DNA of 64,000 bases from Victivallis vadensis. GTDB lineage: Bacteria > Verrucomicrobiota > Lentisphaeria > Victivallales > GWF2-50-93. Positions 52,196 to 61,381 of this stretch are shown here, in pieces. The translations under genes were made by a program, and so were the position numbers. The stretch lies in contig CAMCYE010000001.1 of the NCBI GenBank assembly GCA_945883805.1, forward strand, positions 1 through 64,000, written 5' to 3'. Position 1 is the stretch's first letter; each line of letters starts with the position of its first letter. The notes beneath the pieces were generated by a model. It was not told where the DNA came from and did not search any database. It worked only from the letters and a program-made list of their open reading frames with translations.

Positions 52196-54583
52196 TCAGA
52201 ATCCCCGCATCCTGACATCGGGAATTTTCCCATGGAGCTGAATGTAAAGCAGACGGGTGTTGGCGGCTACGGGATCGGCGAAGACAGCCGCTTTGATGAG
52301 ACGAGCCGCCTGGTCGAGATTGCCGGCATCAAGGGACTTTCTGGCATCCATGGTCCATTTCACGGCATTTCTCGAATCCTCTGGCGAAATCACTTTAAAT
52401 ACAATGAATTTTTTCCTGACAAAATTCAGCTCAGGCGGGAGTTCTATTTCGTAGAAGCACCTCAGCTTATCACGTTCCTGCGGCATGAACATTCTATTGA
52501 CCGGAGATTCACTTTCGATCTTCATGGCCGCCGCGCAGTACCGTGAGGAATATATCCCCATGTCACCGGCGTGCCCCCTGTCAAAAACATAATACCGCGC
52601 CCCGTTGTCAACGCAAAACTTGTTGAAACTCCTTTCATTTCCATGGAAGATTTCATTGATGTATTTTTCCACTTTGCCCCGGGTCTGTCCAAGTTCGAAT
52701 TTGGGCTGGAGTATTATTGCGCCGCCGCAGTATGCCTTCAGAAGCGGGGAAACGGTAAAATCCGTGAGGAAAACTTCATTTTCAACGCCTTCCGCCCTGA
52801 ACCATTGTATCAGGCCGGCCGTCTCGGGAATATAATATCCGTCGTAGTTTCTCACCATGGACATGGACTGTGAAAACTCCGTGAAAAGTATCAGTCCGAG
52901 AAATGCGAATATCGCAAATCTCTCAAGTTTTGCAAGGAAAAATACGGATAAATATTTTCTGACAATAAAGACAGACAATACGCCACCGGCAATGAAAAGC
53001 GCCGGAAGCACCACAAACAAGGTGACGAACTTGCTCGCAACAGTGAAATTCCCATTGAAAAACAACAGGGAAAGAAGAGATACCGCAACCATGGTTATGA
53101 ATCCGCCCCATATGAAAGTGAACTGGAGCCTGTGTCCTTTAAAATTACGCATCCAGTCATGAAAAAGCAGGGGCAGAAGAATGCCCAGGAAAAGTATCGC
53201 GAAGGAATGATATCGCACAACAAAAATGAATGCCGTAAAATAAAACACCGTCATGAACAGCGGGAAGAAAAGCCTCGGCATGCCTGTGCCGTAAAAGCGT
53301 TTTTTATTTTTGACCGAGAACAGCGCCAAGATCATTAACAGAGGGACTGCGTAAATCGCAAACGGGAAAAAACTCCTGAGAATCAGCCTGTCTGCCGAAT
53401 GCATTGCCGGAGTCCAGAGTATTCTCGAATCAAAATCCAGAAGAAGCGGATTCGCGGGCTTAACATTCAGGTAATGCAGTTTTGCCATGAGAAGTCTTCC
53501 AAAATGGCCATAGCTGTCCGAAAAACTGCTCACGCGGCTGATTATGAGCCAAACTGCAACTGTCAGCACAAGGGATACCCCCATGACAATAATCCGCTTC
53601 CGGTATGAACTTCTGAATTTCGGGAGAGATGCGAGGGCAATCATGGGAATTATGCACAGCACAAGCGGGGAAAAGATAAGCCTGTGGACTCTGTGGTACG
53701 GGATCAGGGCGGCAGCAAGAACCACTGCGGCAAAAATAACCGCCCAGAGTTTGATTCTTTTCAAGTTTGTCTTCCCGCCGCAGATTATCCGTATAATTTC
53801 CGACATCCCCCATATCCCGAAGCATATCTGACACATGTCCCATGTGGCCATCGCAAAAAACGCGGTGACTCCGAGAAGGACAAGTTTCCTGTTGGACGGT
53901 CTGCCAAGATACCAGTAGGCTATTACAAAAACTGACATTAGAATCGGCATGCAGAACTCGCCCCTGACAATGTCCTGGCCAGTATACCGCGCAATGGCGG
54001 CAGGCGCGACAACCGTCAGGATGCCGCCGGCAAGCGCAAGCCCCCACGGACACCTCATCACCATAAGGAAAAGGAAAATCAGGGCGGGAACAGTACTTGC
54101 CCACAACCGCAACTGCAGGCGCGCCCAGTTCGTAAAATATGGATTGTCCTCATAGGTCTGGACATCCGGGCTGAGCTTCGGAGACGGGAATATCAGGTTT
54201 TTCAGCCTGTACCCGTAACCGAGGAAATATTCCAGTCCGACAGTATCCTGTTCGCAGACCCTCACCTTTCCGCTTGCGGGAAGGCGTCTGTCATATTTTG
54301 GAATCCCCCTGCCGGACGCCACGTCGCTGGCGTATGAATACATGATTGCACTTTCAATGAAGAAAGGAACGAACGGCCCTGTCTTTGGTTGAGGCATATC
54401 GCCGTAGCAGGCGGCTATTCTCGCCTCTTCCCTGGCGAAGATATAAGTCCGCATGGAAAATGAAAAAATGAAAACGCCGAGAAACAGGAGGAATATGAAA
54501 AGATTCCCAGATGTGTCTATGGAAGACAGTCTTATGTTTTTCATTTCTGAAAGTCTCCGGAAAATTTTATCAGTTGCGGGCAT
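52196..54583 (-). CDS. Large GT-C-like membrane protein (STT3-like), possible glycosyltransferase
   Basis: Of 795 residues, the first ~550 hold 12-14 membrane segments. After the first helix comes a periplasmic loop (FVPFFIESAIMYSYASDVAS) in the place of the acidic loop of GT-C enzymes, and AIARYTGQDIVRGEFCMP resembles the STT3/AglB second loop. The C-terminal ~230 residues are soluble and end in a helical segment (DAGNLDQAARLIKAAVFADP), TPR-like. The fold call is by pattern only. Start could be ATG 54544 instead of 54583. Confidence 0.65.
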   Translation of the reverse strand: MPATDKIFRRLSEMKNIRLSSIDTSGNLFIFLLFLGVFIFSFSMRTYIFAREEARIAACYGDMPQPKTGPFVPFFIESAIMYSYASDVASGRGIPKYDRRLPASGKVRVCEQDTVGLEYFLGYGYRLKNLIFPSPKLSPDVQTYEDNPYFTNWARLQLRLWASTVPALIFLFLMVMRCPWGLALAGGILTVVAPAAIARYTGQDIVRGEFCMPILMSVFVIAYWYLGRPSNRKLVLLGVTAFFAMATWDMCQICFGIWGMSEIIRIICGGKTNLKRIKLWAVIFAAVVLAAALIPYHRVHRLIFSPLVLCIIPMIALASLPKFRSSYRKRIIVMGVSLVLTVAVWLIISRVSSFSDSYGHFGRLLMAKLHYLNVKPANPLLLDFDSRILWTPAMHSADRLILRSFFPFAIYAVPLLMILALFSVKNKKRFYGTGMPRLFFPLFMTVFYFTAFIFVVRYHSFAILFLGILLPLLFHDWMRNFKGHRLQFTFIWGGFITMVAVSLLSLLFFNGNFTVASKFVTLFVVLPALFIAGGVLSVFIVRKYLSVFFLAKLERFAIFAFLGLILFTEFSQSMSMVRNYDGYYIPETAGLIQWFRAEGVENEVFLTDFTVSPLLKAYCGGAIILQPKFELGQTRGKVEKYINEIFHGNERSFNKFCVDNGARYYVFDRGHAGDMGIYSSRYCAAAMKIESESPVNRMFMPQERDKLRCFYEIELPPELNFVRKKFIVFKVISPEDSRNAVKWTMDARKSLDAGNLDQAARLIKAAVFADPVAANTRLLYIQLHGKIPDVRMRGF

Positions 54584-54979
54584 ATCCGTCCTTTGATCAG
54601 TAATCAGCGGTCTACTGCGGTAGCCGCAGTAGACCGCTGATTACTGATTACTATTCTTTAGTTAAGTGAGGCTAATGTAAACCGCTCCAATAAAATTTGC
54701 CAGAACACTACAAGGGAAGATCTGGAAATTCACATTCGGTCCGCAGTGGCGGACGGAAGAAGTTTGAAAGTACAAAATCAGCAAACATTTACCTGCATAG
54801 AGCCGATCAGACGGTCGGCGTTCCCGGGAACACCCATGCTACTGCAAAAACGGGCAAGACACCTGTGCTACTACAAAGAGACAAAACATGCCTAGAAATC
54901 CCCGTATATTAATGAACCCGCTTGTTTTTTCGGGATAATACACTAAATATATGCGAAATAAAATTCGGGGGATCAGACA
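54584..54979. other. Intergenic with large hairpin
   Basis: No gene. It has the 22-bp hairpin (54599-54645), a GTCCGCAGTGGCGGAC palindrome-like word near 54740, and the CATGCTACTGCAAAAACGGG / GTGCTACTACAAAGAGAC pair. It ends with the promoter region of gltA. Confidence 0.55.
54599..54645. repeat. Perfect 22-bp hairpin, loop TAG
   Basis: AGTAATCAGCGGTCTACTGCGG and its exact reverse complement around TAG, just upstream of the start of the 52196-54583 gene (minus) and 335 bases before gltA. It shares CGCTGATTACTGATTA with bases about 20172. Confidence 0.85.
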
Positions 54980-56257
54980 ATGGGCGGAACGCATTTTGCA
55001 GAACTTAAGATTGACGGCAAGACCTTCAAATTTCCGATAGTTGTCGGAACAGAAGGCGAGAAAGCCATTGACATTTCAACTCTCAGGAAAGAGACCGGAT
55101 ACGTCACACTTGATCCGAGTTTCGCCAACACCGGGGCCTGCTGCAGTGAAATAACCTACGTAAACGGCGAGTGCGGAATACTGAGATACCGCGGAATCCC
55201 CATAGAAGACCTTGCTGGAAAAAAGCTCTTCATCGAGGTCGCATATCTTCTCCTGCACGGAAATCTGCCCACCGAGGATCAGTACAAACAGTTTTCCATA
55301 CTTCTGAACGACCATTCGCTCCTGCATGAGGACATGAGGCACTTCTTCGACGGTTTCCCTAGGGGGTCCCATCCGATGCACATCATGTCCACGATGATAA
55401 ACTCGATGGCCACATTCTATCCCAACGTGGATACGCTTTCACTCAGCGAGGATATTGACACCACTGCGACAAGGCTGATTTCAACATTCCGGACAATGGC
55501 CGCCTTCGCATACAAGAAGTCAATAGGGGAACCGCCAGTATATCCCAGATCGGACCTCTCGTATTGCGCCAATTTCCTGAACATGATGTTTGATTCCCCG
55601 GTCAAGCCGTACAAGATTGACCCTGAAATAGTTGACGTGATGAACCTGCTCCTCATAATCCATGCCGACCACGAGCAGAACTGTTCGACAACCACCGTGA
55701 GAACGATAGGGAGCGCGCAGGTCAATCTCTATGCGACCATTTCGGCCGGGGTGAGCGCATTGTCCGGTCCACTGCACGGGGGGGCGAACCAGGCAGTAAT
55801 AGAAATGCTGAAAAAAATACACTCCGGCGGGCACTCTGCGGCGCAGTTCATCGAAATGGCCAAGAACAAAAACAACCCCCTGAAACTGATGGGGTTCGGG
55901 CACAGGGTTTACAAAAGCTATGACCCAAGGGCAAAAATCATAAAGGAGGCGACAAGAAGGATTTTAAAACGGCTTGAAGTCAAGGATCCCCTTCTCGACA
56001 TAGCCATGGAGCTTGAGGCCAAAGCCCTTTCCGACAGCTATTTCATCGAAAAGAAACTTTATCCGAACGTTGACTTCTACAGTGGCATATTGTACAGGGC
56101 CCTCGGATTTCCGACCAATATGTTCACAGTGCTTTTCGCCCTCGGAAGACTGCCTGGCTGGATTGCCCACTGGAAGGAAATGGTCAGCGATGACAGCAGT
56201 AAAATAGTCCGTCCGCGCCAGATATACACCGGCAGGACGCTGACTCATCTTGAATGA
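54980..56257 (+). CDS. gltA: Citrate synthase
   Basis: Condenses oxaloacetate and acetyl-CoA. Full length (425 residues) type II form. YRGIPIEDLA, PLHGGANQAVIEMLKKIHS (His) and MGFGHRVYKSYDPRAKIIKE (His/Arg) are active-site motifs; LYRALGFPTNMFTVLFALGR is near the Asp. GGGGGA precedes the ATG. Its stop overlaps the next start (ATGA). Confidence 0.97.
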   Translation: MGGTHFAELKIDGKTFKFPIVVGTEGEKAIDISTLRKETGYVTLDPSFANTGACCSEITYVNGECGILRYRGIPIEDLAGKKLFIEVAYLLLHGNLPTEDQYKQFSILLNDHSLLHEDMRHFFDGFPRGSHPMHIMSTMINSMATFYPNVDTLSLSEDIDTTATRLISTFRTMAAFAYKKSIGEPPVYPRSDLSYCANFLNMMFDSPVKPYKIDPEIVDVMNLLLIIHADHEQNCSTTTVRTIGSAQVNLYATISAGVSALSGPLHGGANQAVIEMLKKIHSGGHSAAQFIEMAKNKNNPLKLMGFGHRVYKSYDPRAKIIKEATRRILKRLEVKDPLLDIAMELEAKALSDSYFIEKKLYPNVDFYSGILYRALGFPTNMFTVLFALGRLPGWIAHWKEMVSDDSSKIVRPRQIYTGRTLTHLE

Positions 56258-56664
56258 AAGCAAATCTGAATTACATCGGTAAAAATATGAAATCAAACTC
56301 ATCAGGCAAAGGGGAGCTGGAAGCTAAGATTAGCGAAGCCCTCATAAATTTTGAAAAAGAATATATGGGCCGCGGTCCGCTTGAGGCAAAAACCTATATA
56401 ATAGATGATATCGTTCTTGTGAGGCTTAAAGGTGTCCTGACAAAAGCTGAACATCAATTGGCAGGCGCCTGTCAGAACAGCAGCGAGGGAAGGGAGCTTA
56501 TAAAAAAAATGCGTCAGACGCTCATTGAAAAGGCCCGTCCCCTTCTGGAAGCCGTGATAGAAAACATCACCGGGCTCAAAGTTTTGAGTCTGCACACGGA
56601 TATAAGCACTGTCACAGGAGAAAGAATTATCATATTCACCCTAGTTGAAACTCCAAGATTTTGA
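56254..56664 (+). CDS. DUF2294 family protein
   Basis: The 136 residues fit DUF2294: YMGRGPLEAKTYIIDDIVLV, RLKGVLTKAEHQLAG, ELIKKMRQTLIEKARPLLEA, LSLHTDISTVTGERIIIFTL. In firmicutes relatives belong to the MpsC/CzcO-like membrane-potential systems; the biochemical role is unclear. The ATG overlaps the gltA stop by four bases, so coupled translation is likely; an internal ATG at 56287 is the alternative start. Confidence 0.85.
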   Translation: MKANLNYIGKNMKSNSSGKGELEAKISEALINFEKEYMGRGPLEAKTYIIDDIVLVRLKGVLTKAEHQLAGACQNSSEGRELIKKMRQTLIEKARPLLEAVIENITGLKVLSLHTDISTVTGERIIIFTLVETPRF

Positions 56665-56860
56665 AGAACATCCTTTTTTTAACTTCGCTATTTCACTTGC
56701 AGAAAAACAAATTATTGATAAATTGAACATTGATTGCAGAATTGAGGGGGACGCGCTGCAGAGGCGTCTGCCGAAAATTATGCCCCGCACAAGAATCTTG
56801 TGCGAGATAAAGAGCTTTGAGTCAGGTTTTGGAATCTATATGACATAGGAGCCGAACTGA

Positions 56861-56907
56861 AAAATGGCTGGGATTCGCTAAACAGTGCGGATTCCGGCCA
56901 TTTTTTA
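56861..56907 (+). terminator. Terminator-like hairpin after the gltA operon
   Basis: AAAATGGC ... GGATTCGC, loop, GCGGATTCC ... GGCCATTTTTT: an interrupted long stem ending in six T. Confidence 0.7.
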
Positions 56908-56936
56908 TTGTATAATAAAAAAACAGGGGAAGTATA

Positions 56937-58235
56937 ATGAAAGAGAAAAGCATGCCGCCGCTTGCGAAAGCGCTTAACGATGACATTGCCAATTCGGATA
57001 ATTCCGCATTCGAAGTCCTGTCGGAAAAAGGGAGAAGGATATTTTTCCCTTCAAAGGGGATACTCGGGCAGTCGGCAGAAGCGAAAAAAACTGAAATAAA
57101 CGCAACGATAGGAACGGCTTTCGAAGAGGACGGATCACCTCTGTGCCTTGAATGCATAGAGGAACTCATCAACCTTCCGTCCCAGTCATTATTATACACA
57201 CCAAGTTACGGTCTGCCGGAACTCCGCGAACGATGGAGGGAGATGATTTTCGCCAAAAACCCCTCTCTCAAGAACAAGGAAATAAGCCTGCCGGTTGTCA
57301 CCAGCGCGCTTACCCACGCATTAAGCGTCTCCGCCTATCTGTTTGCCAATGAAGGAGACAAGGTGATACTCTCGGATCTCAACTGGGACAATTACGAACT
57401 GATTTTCGAACAGGGGTTTGGCGCGGAACTTGAGACGTACAAGACATTTGAAAACAATGCTTACAACATCAGCGGGTTAAAGGCAAAACTTATGGAGCCG
57501 GGCGATAAGAAGATACTCCTCCTCAATTTTCCAAACAACCCCGGCGGATACACCCTGACAGAGGGTGAGGCATTGGAATTACGAAAAACTCTCCTTGCAG
57601 TAGCCGAAGCCGGCAAACATATCGTCGTAATACTCGACGACGCATATTTCGGACTCGTATATGAAGATGATGTATTCAAGGAATCGCTGTTCTCCCATAT
57701 TGCCGACCTGCACAGGAATATACTGGCGGTAAAACTGGACGCCCCGACCAAGGAGGACTATGTATGGGGGCTCAGGACTGGGTTTATGACTTTTGGGACC
57801 AAGAATTCAACCCCGGCGCAGTATAGGGCACTGGAGGCGAAAGCCGCGGGCGTGGTCCGTGGTAGCATATCAAACTGTTCAAGCATCGGACAGCATATGC
57901 TCTTAAAAGCCTTCTCCAACGCATCCTACATTTCGCAAAAAGAAAATAAATATAGCATTCTCAAAAGGCGATATTTGAAAATAAAGGAAATCCTTGCCGC
58001 ACATCCGGAATATCAGGAATCTTTTGTTCCCGTACCTTTCAATTCCGGTTATTTCATGTGCGTGAAACCTTTGGGGGTGGACGCGGAAGCGGTTAGGAAA
58101 AATCTTATCGAGTCATACGGAACCGGAGTGATTGTCCTGTCAGGTCTGATTCGAATTGCATTTTCCGCAGTGCCTTATGACAAGCTAGAACTTTTGTTCT
58201 CCAACATTGATGCATCGATAAGAAAGATCAAATGA
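56937..58235 (+). CDS. Class I/II aminotransferase (PLP-dependent)
   Basis: The 432-residue fold-type I enzyme shows LYTPSYGLPELRERWREMI, then LLNFPNNPGGYTLT (cofactor and substrate loop), VVILDDAYFGLVY (Asp/Tyr), Lys in KLDAPTKEDYVWGLRTGF and the final Arg in SGLIRIAFS. The SxHK motif is replaced by LDAPTK, as in the aromatic/branched group. Substrate not deduced. Overlaps the carbonic anhydrase gene by four bases. Confidence 0.9.
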   Translation: MKEKSMPPLAKALNDDIANSDNSAFEVLSEKGRRIFFPSKGILGQSAEAKKTEINATIGTAFEEDGSPLCLECIEELINLPSQSLLYTPSYGLPELRERWREMIFAKNPSLKNKEISLPVVTSALTHALSVSAYLFANEGDKVILSDLNWDNYELIFEQGFGAELETYKTFENNAYNISGLKAKLMEPGDKKILLLNFPNNPGGYTLTEGEALELRKTLLAVAEAGKHIVVILDDAYFGLVYEDDVFKESLFSHIADLHRNILAVKLDAPTKEDYVWGLRTGFMTFGTKNSTPAQYRALEAKAAGVVRGSISNCSSIGQHMLLKAFSNASYISQKENKYSILKRRYLKIKEILAAHPEYQESFVPVPFNSGYFMCVKPLGVDAEAVRKNLIESYGTGVIVLSGLIRIAFSAVPYDKLELLFSNIDASIRKIK

Positions 58236-58864
58236 AGAATACGCCTCAACTTTTTAAGAACAACCGGCAATGGGCTTCTAAAATAACAGAAGTCAATCCT
58301 GATTTCTTCCACAATCTGAAGAATCAGCAGGCTCCTGAGTATCTATGGATCGGATGCTCCGACAGCAGGGTTCCCGCCAATGATATCGTCGGATTGCTGC
58401 CGGGAGAATTGTTTGTGCATCGAAATATCGCCAACTTGGTCATTCATACTGACATGAATTGTCTTTCGGTTCTTCAGTACGCCGTTGACATCCTCAGGGT
58501 TAAGCACGTTATCGTCTGTGGTCATTACGGCTGTGGCGGAATAAAGGCCGCAATGGAAAACAAACCGCACGGCCTAGTCGATAACTGGTTGCGGCACATT
58601 CGAGACACCTGGCGCAGGAATCAAGTGGAATTAGAGATAATCCCTGATGAATCCGGAAGAAACAACAGGTTGTGCGAACTGAATGTGTGCGATCAGGTCA
58701 TCAATGTCGGAAATACGACGATCATCCAGGATGCCTGGAGACGCGGACAGGAAACAACGATTCATGGCTGGATATATGATCTTGCCGATGGATTACTGAA
58801 GGATTTGGGTGTGTGCATCTCTTCATGCGAGGATTTGCATATTATGCATAAGGGGAATCTCTAA
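58232..58864 (+). CDS. can: Beta-carbonic anhydrase
   Basis: Interconverts CO2 and bicarbonate. Zinc ligands Cys in WIGCSDSRVPAND, His and Cys in VCGHYGCGGIKAAM; Asp-Arg dyad in SDSRVP. 210 residues, CynT/Can type. Translational coupling to the aminotransferase (ATGA) is unusual; no biochemical link is evident. Confidence 0.95.
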   Translation: MKNTPQLFKNNRQWASKITEVNPDFFHNLKNQQAPEYLWIGCSDSRVPANDIVGLLPGELFVHRNIANLVIHTDMNCLSVLQYAVDILRVKHVIVCGHYGCGGIKAAMENKPHGLVDNWLRHIRDTWRRNQVELEIIPDESGRNNRLCELNVCDQVINVGNTTIIQDAWRRGQETTIHGWIYDLADGLLKDLGVCISSCEDLHIMHKGNL

Positions 58865-58982
58865 ATAAATATTTGCAGGCGCAAATATATTATTACTTGT
58901 TTTTTTTTACTTCAATAGTAACTGTAACCGCCCTTAAGGGATTGTCGTATTTTATAATTTCAAATTCCGGAGGAATTTATTT

Positions 58983-60320
58983 ATGATGGGTTGTCATTTG
59001 GGTAATTTATTCCAGGTCTCCGTGGCCGGAGGTTCATATCAGGAAGGACTTACGTCCGTAGTCCAGGGCGTTCCACCGGGAATGCTTCTTTCGGAACAGG
59101 AAATCTACGGTGATCTGCTTCTCAGGAAACCGGGGGCGGATGAGCTTTCATCCCCGCGGAAAGAACCGGATCTTCCGATAATCTACACGGGGCTGAACTC
59201 GTCCGACACAATTGAGAACGCCGGAAATAAAAACCATACAAATGGAACTCCACTTACAATTCTCATTCCGAACCTCGATCGACATGACATCCATGTCTGG
59301 CAGTATCAGAGCACAAACAGGACACCGCGTCCCGGACACGCATCATACGCCTCATTCATGAAATACGGACCGGACGACGATTCAATCGGCGCCGGAATAT
59401 TCAGTGGACGCTACACCGCCACGATCGTATCCGCCGGATACATCGCTAAAAAAGTCCTGAAGGCCTGCGGAATTGAAGTCTTCTCCTATATAAAGGAAAT
59501 GGCGGGAGTAAGTTGCAGAGATGTCGATTATTCAAAAGCGCTGAAATTCACAGACTCCTTCAAGAAAATGCGCCGCGACCTTGACCCGTTCTACCAGGAA
59601 ATCTACGTCAAGAAGCGCATCACCATGGATATGCGCTTCCTCCAAAAGGCTGCGATATTCGCGGAAATCGAAAAGGAGATCGACGACATCAGGGCGAAAA
59701 CACCGAAGATGGATGCGAAGACCGTATTGAAGAAATACGGTGTCCATCAGGTTGTTAACTGTCCGGACTACGATGCCGCGGAGGAGATGCTCGCGGAATG
59801 CAATAGAATCACGGCGACCGGCGATTCCTCCGGCGGCGTGGTCGAAGTTGTCGCGCTCGGCGTTCCGGTCGGACTCGGCGAACCGGTCTTCAAGAAACTC
59901 GACGCCGAACTCGGGAGAATGCTCGGTATCGGCGCCGTCAAAGGCGTCGAAATAGGTGCGGGATTCGCAGTGAAGGACATGACAGGCATTCAGTCGAACG
60001 ACGCGATGAAGGCGGTCAAGGGCAAAGTCACTTTCCTGAGCAACAACGCAGGCGGAATCACGGGCGGAATCGCCACCGGACAGCCGATTGTAGCGAGGGT
60101 CACGGTGAAGCCGACACCGACGATTGACAAAAAACAGGTCACCATAGACAAATACACGCTGGAAAACAAGCCTCTCGCCGCGATTACCCGCCGCGACCCG
60201 ACCATCGTAGGACGGATATGGCCTGTCGCGGAAAACTATACCGCCATCGTACTCCTCGATTATCTGATCGCCCATTACGGGTATCAGACTTTGAAAGATA
60301 AAATTTCAGTGAAACACTGA
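58983..60320 (+). CDS. aroC: Divergent chorismate synthase lacking a catalytic His
   Basis: It aligns along its length with chorismate synthase (EPSP to chorismate, FMN-dependent): GNLFQVSVAGGSY, VVQGVPPGMLLSEQE, LRKPGADELSSPRKEPD, RPGHASYASFMKYG, and RRDPTIVGRIWPVAEN near the end. The first conserved motif FGESHG reads AGGSYQEG, so one invariant His is replaced by Tyr; the SSARET motif reads FSGRYTA. The second His (RPGH) and the RxDP Asp are kept. It is longer (445 versus 360-390) owing to an insertion near residues 195-285. It may be an altered enzyme or a real but divergent AroC. Confidence 0.82.
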   Translation: MMGCHLGNLFQVSVAGGSYQEGLTSVVQGVPPGMLLSEQEIYGDLLLRKPGADELSSPRKEPDLPIIYTGLNSSDTIENAGNKNHTNGTPLTILIPNLDRHDIHVWQYQSTNRTPRPGHASYASFMKYGPDDDSIGAGIFSGRYTATIVSAGYIAKKVLKACGIEVFSYIKEMAGVSCRDVDYSKALKFTDSFKKMRRDLDPFYQEIYVKKRITMDMRFLQKAAIFAEIEKEIDDIRAKTPKMDAKTVLKKYGVHQVVNCPDYDAAEEMLAECNRITATGDSSGGVVEVVALGVPVGLGEPVFKKLDAELGRMLGIGAVKGVEIGAGFAVKDMTGIQSNDAMKAVKGKVTFLSNNAGGITGGIATGQPIVARVTVKPTPTIDKKQVTIDKYTLENKPLAAITRRDPTIVGRIWPVAENYTAIVLLDYLIAHYGYQTLKDKISVKH

Positions 60321-60326
60321 AATTTT

Positions 60327-61379
60327 ATGACTATGGCAAAAAAAACTACCAGCGACAAAAAACTAGCGACCAGCAACCAGCGACTAGCGACTAGCAACCG
60401 CTCCTGCGGCAATTTCACCGCGCTGACACCTGACGTGATTGTTTCGGCAGTTGAAAAGGCGACCGGGAGAAACCTCGCCGGATTCACACATCCGCTCAAC
60501 AGCTACATAAACCGGGTATATGAACTTCAAACCGCCGACCGCGAACGCATCATCGCAAAATTCTACAGGCCCGGACGCTGGTCGAAAAAAGCGATTCAGG
60601 ACGAACATGGTTTCGTGGCGGAATGCGAAGCGGAGGAAATTCCAGTGGTCGCACCGTCAAAACTTAAGGATGGAAAGACTGTCGGGGAAGTTAACGGCAT
60701 ATTTTTCGCAGTTTACCCCAAGAGACACGGAAGGATATGGGAGCAGACTTCTGAGGACGACTGGAAACGGCTCGGCCGCGTAATCGCCAGGGCCCACATC
60801 GTCGGAAGCCGCAAGGAGGCGAAACACCGCATGCAGCTCCATCCCGAAGAAACAACCGCCGTAGACATCGCCCAGCTGATTGACGGAGGGCACATACCGC
60901 AGAGATACCGCGAATCCTTCGCCACAGTAGCCGACCAGCTCATGGAGTTGATACTCCCCCTTTTCGACGACTTTGAATACATCCGGGTTCATGGCGACTG
61001 CCATTCGAAAAACATCCTCCACAGACCTGATGAAGGACTTCTGCTTATCGACTTCGATGACATGCTCATGGGGCCGCCGGTACAGGACATGTGGATGCTC
61101 CTGCCGGGGCACGTTCTCGACTCCGGAACGGAACTCGACCTGATGATCAAGGGATACGGTGAATTCAGGGAGTTCGATGATAAGAGCAAAGTGCTCATCG
61201 AACCTCTCCGCGCAATGAGAATGCTTTATTTCCTAGACTGGATAAGCCGTCAGAAGGAAGACCCATGCTTCAGCACAAACTTCCCGAACTGGAATAATGA
61301 CTCCTTCTGGTCCGAGCAGGTCAGGGAACTCAACCAGCAGTTCCAAAACGTAAAAGAATATATTGCTCAAAGAACTTAA
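60327..61379 (+). CDS. SrkA/YihE-like stress response kinase
   Basis: Bacterial Ser/Thr kinase of the SrkA (YihE) type, linked in E. coli to Cpx stress. Kinase core: YINRVYELQTADRERIIAKF (ATP Lys), FVAECEAEEIPVVAP, FEYIRVHGDCHSKNILH (catalytic loop HGDxHxxN) and LLLIDFDDMLMGPPVQD (metal Asp). 350 residues. The N-terminal tail (about residues 7-26, TSDKKLATSNQRLATSNRSC) is encoded by heptamer repeat units and shows a 7-residue period. It starts 6 bases after the chorismate synthase stop. Confidence 0.88.
   Translation: MTMAKKTTSDKKLATSNQRLATSNRSCGNFTALTPDVIVSAVEKATGRNLAGFTHPLNSYINRVYELQTADRERIIAKFYRPGRWSKKAIQDEHGFVAECEAEEIPVVAPSKLKDGKTVGEVNGIFFAVYPKRHGRIWEQTSEDDWKRLGRVIARAHIVGSRKEAKHRMQLHPEETTAVDIAQLIDGGHIPQRYRESFATVADQLMELILPLFDDFEYIRVHGDCHSKNILHRPDEGLLLIDFDDMLMGPPVQDMWMLLPGHVLDSGTELDLMIKGYGEFREFDDKSKVLIEPLRAMRMLYFLDWISRQKEDPCFSTNFPNWNNDSFWSEQVRELNQQFQNVKEYIAQRT
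60344..60396 (+). repeat. Heptamer units inside the SrkA-like coding region
   Basis: CCAGCGA, CTAGCGA, CCAGCAA, CTAGCAA units in register, open in frame and translated as LATSNQR-type heptads. Confidence 0.8.
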
Positions 61380-61381
61380 GA

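Noticed and set aside
54697..54912. 71-codon frame
   Set aside because: Runs through dispersed repeat words with no domain or ribosome site.
56645..56848. 67-codon frame starting at TTG and overlapping the DUF2294 gene
   Set aside because: No family, poor start, and followed by the operon's terminator; possible but not supported.
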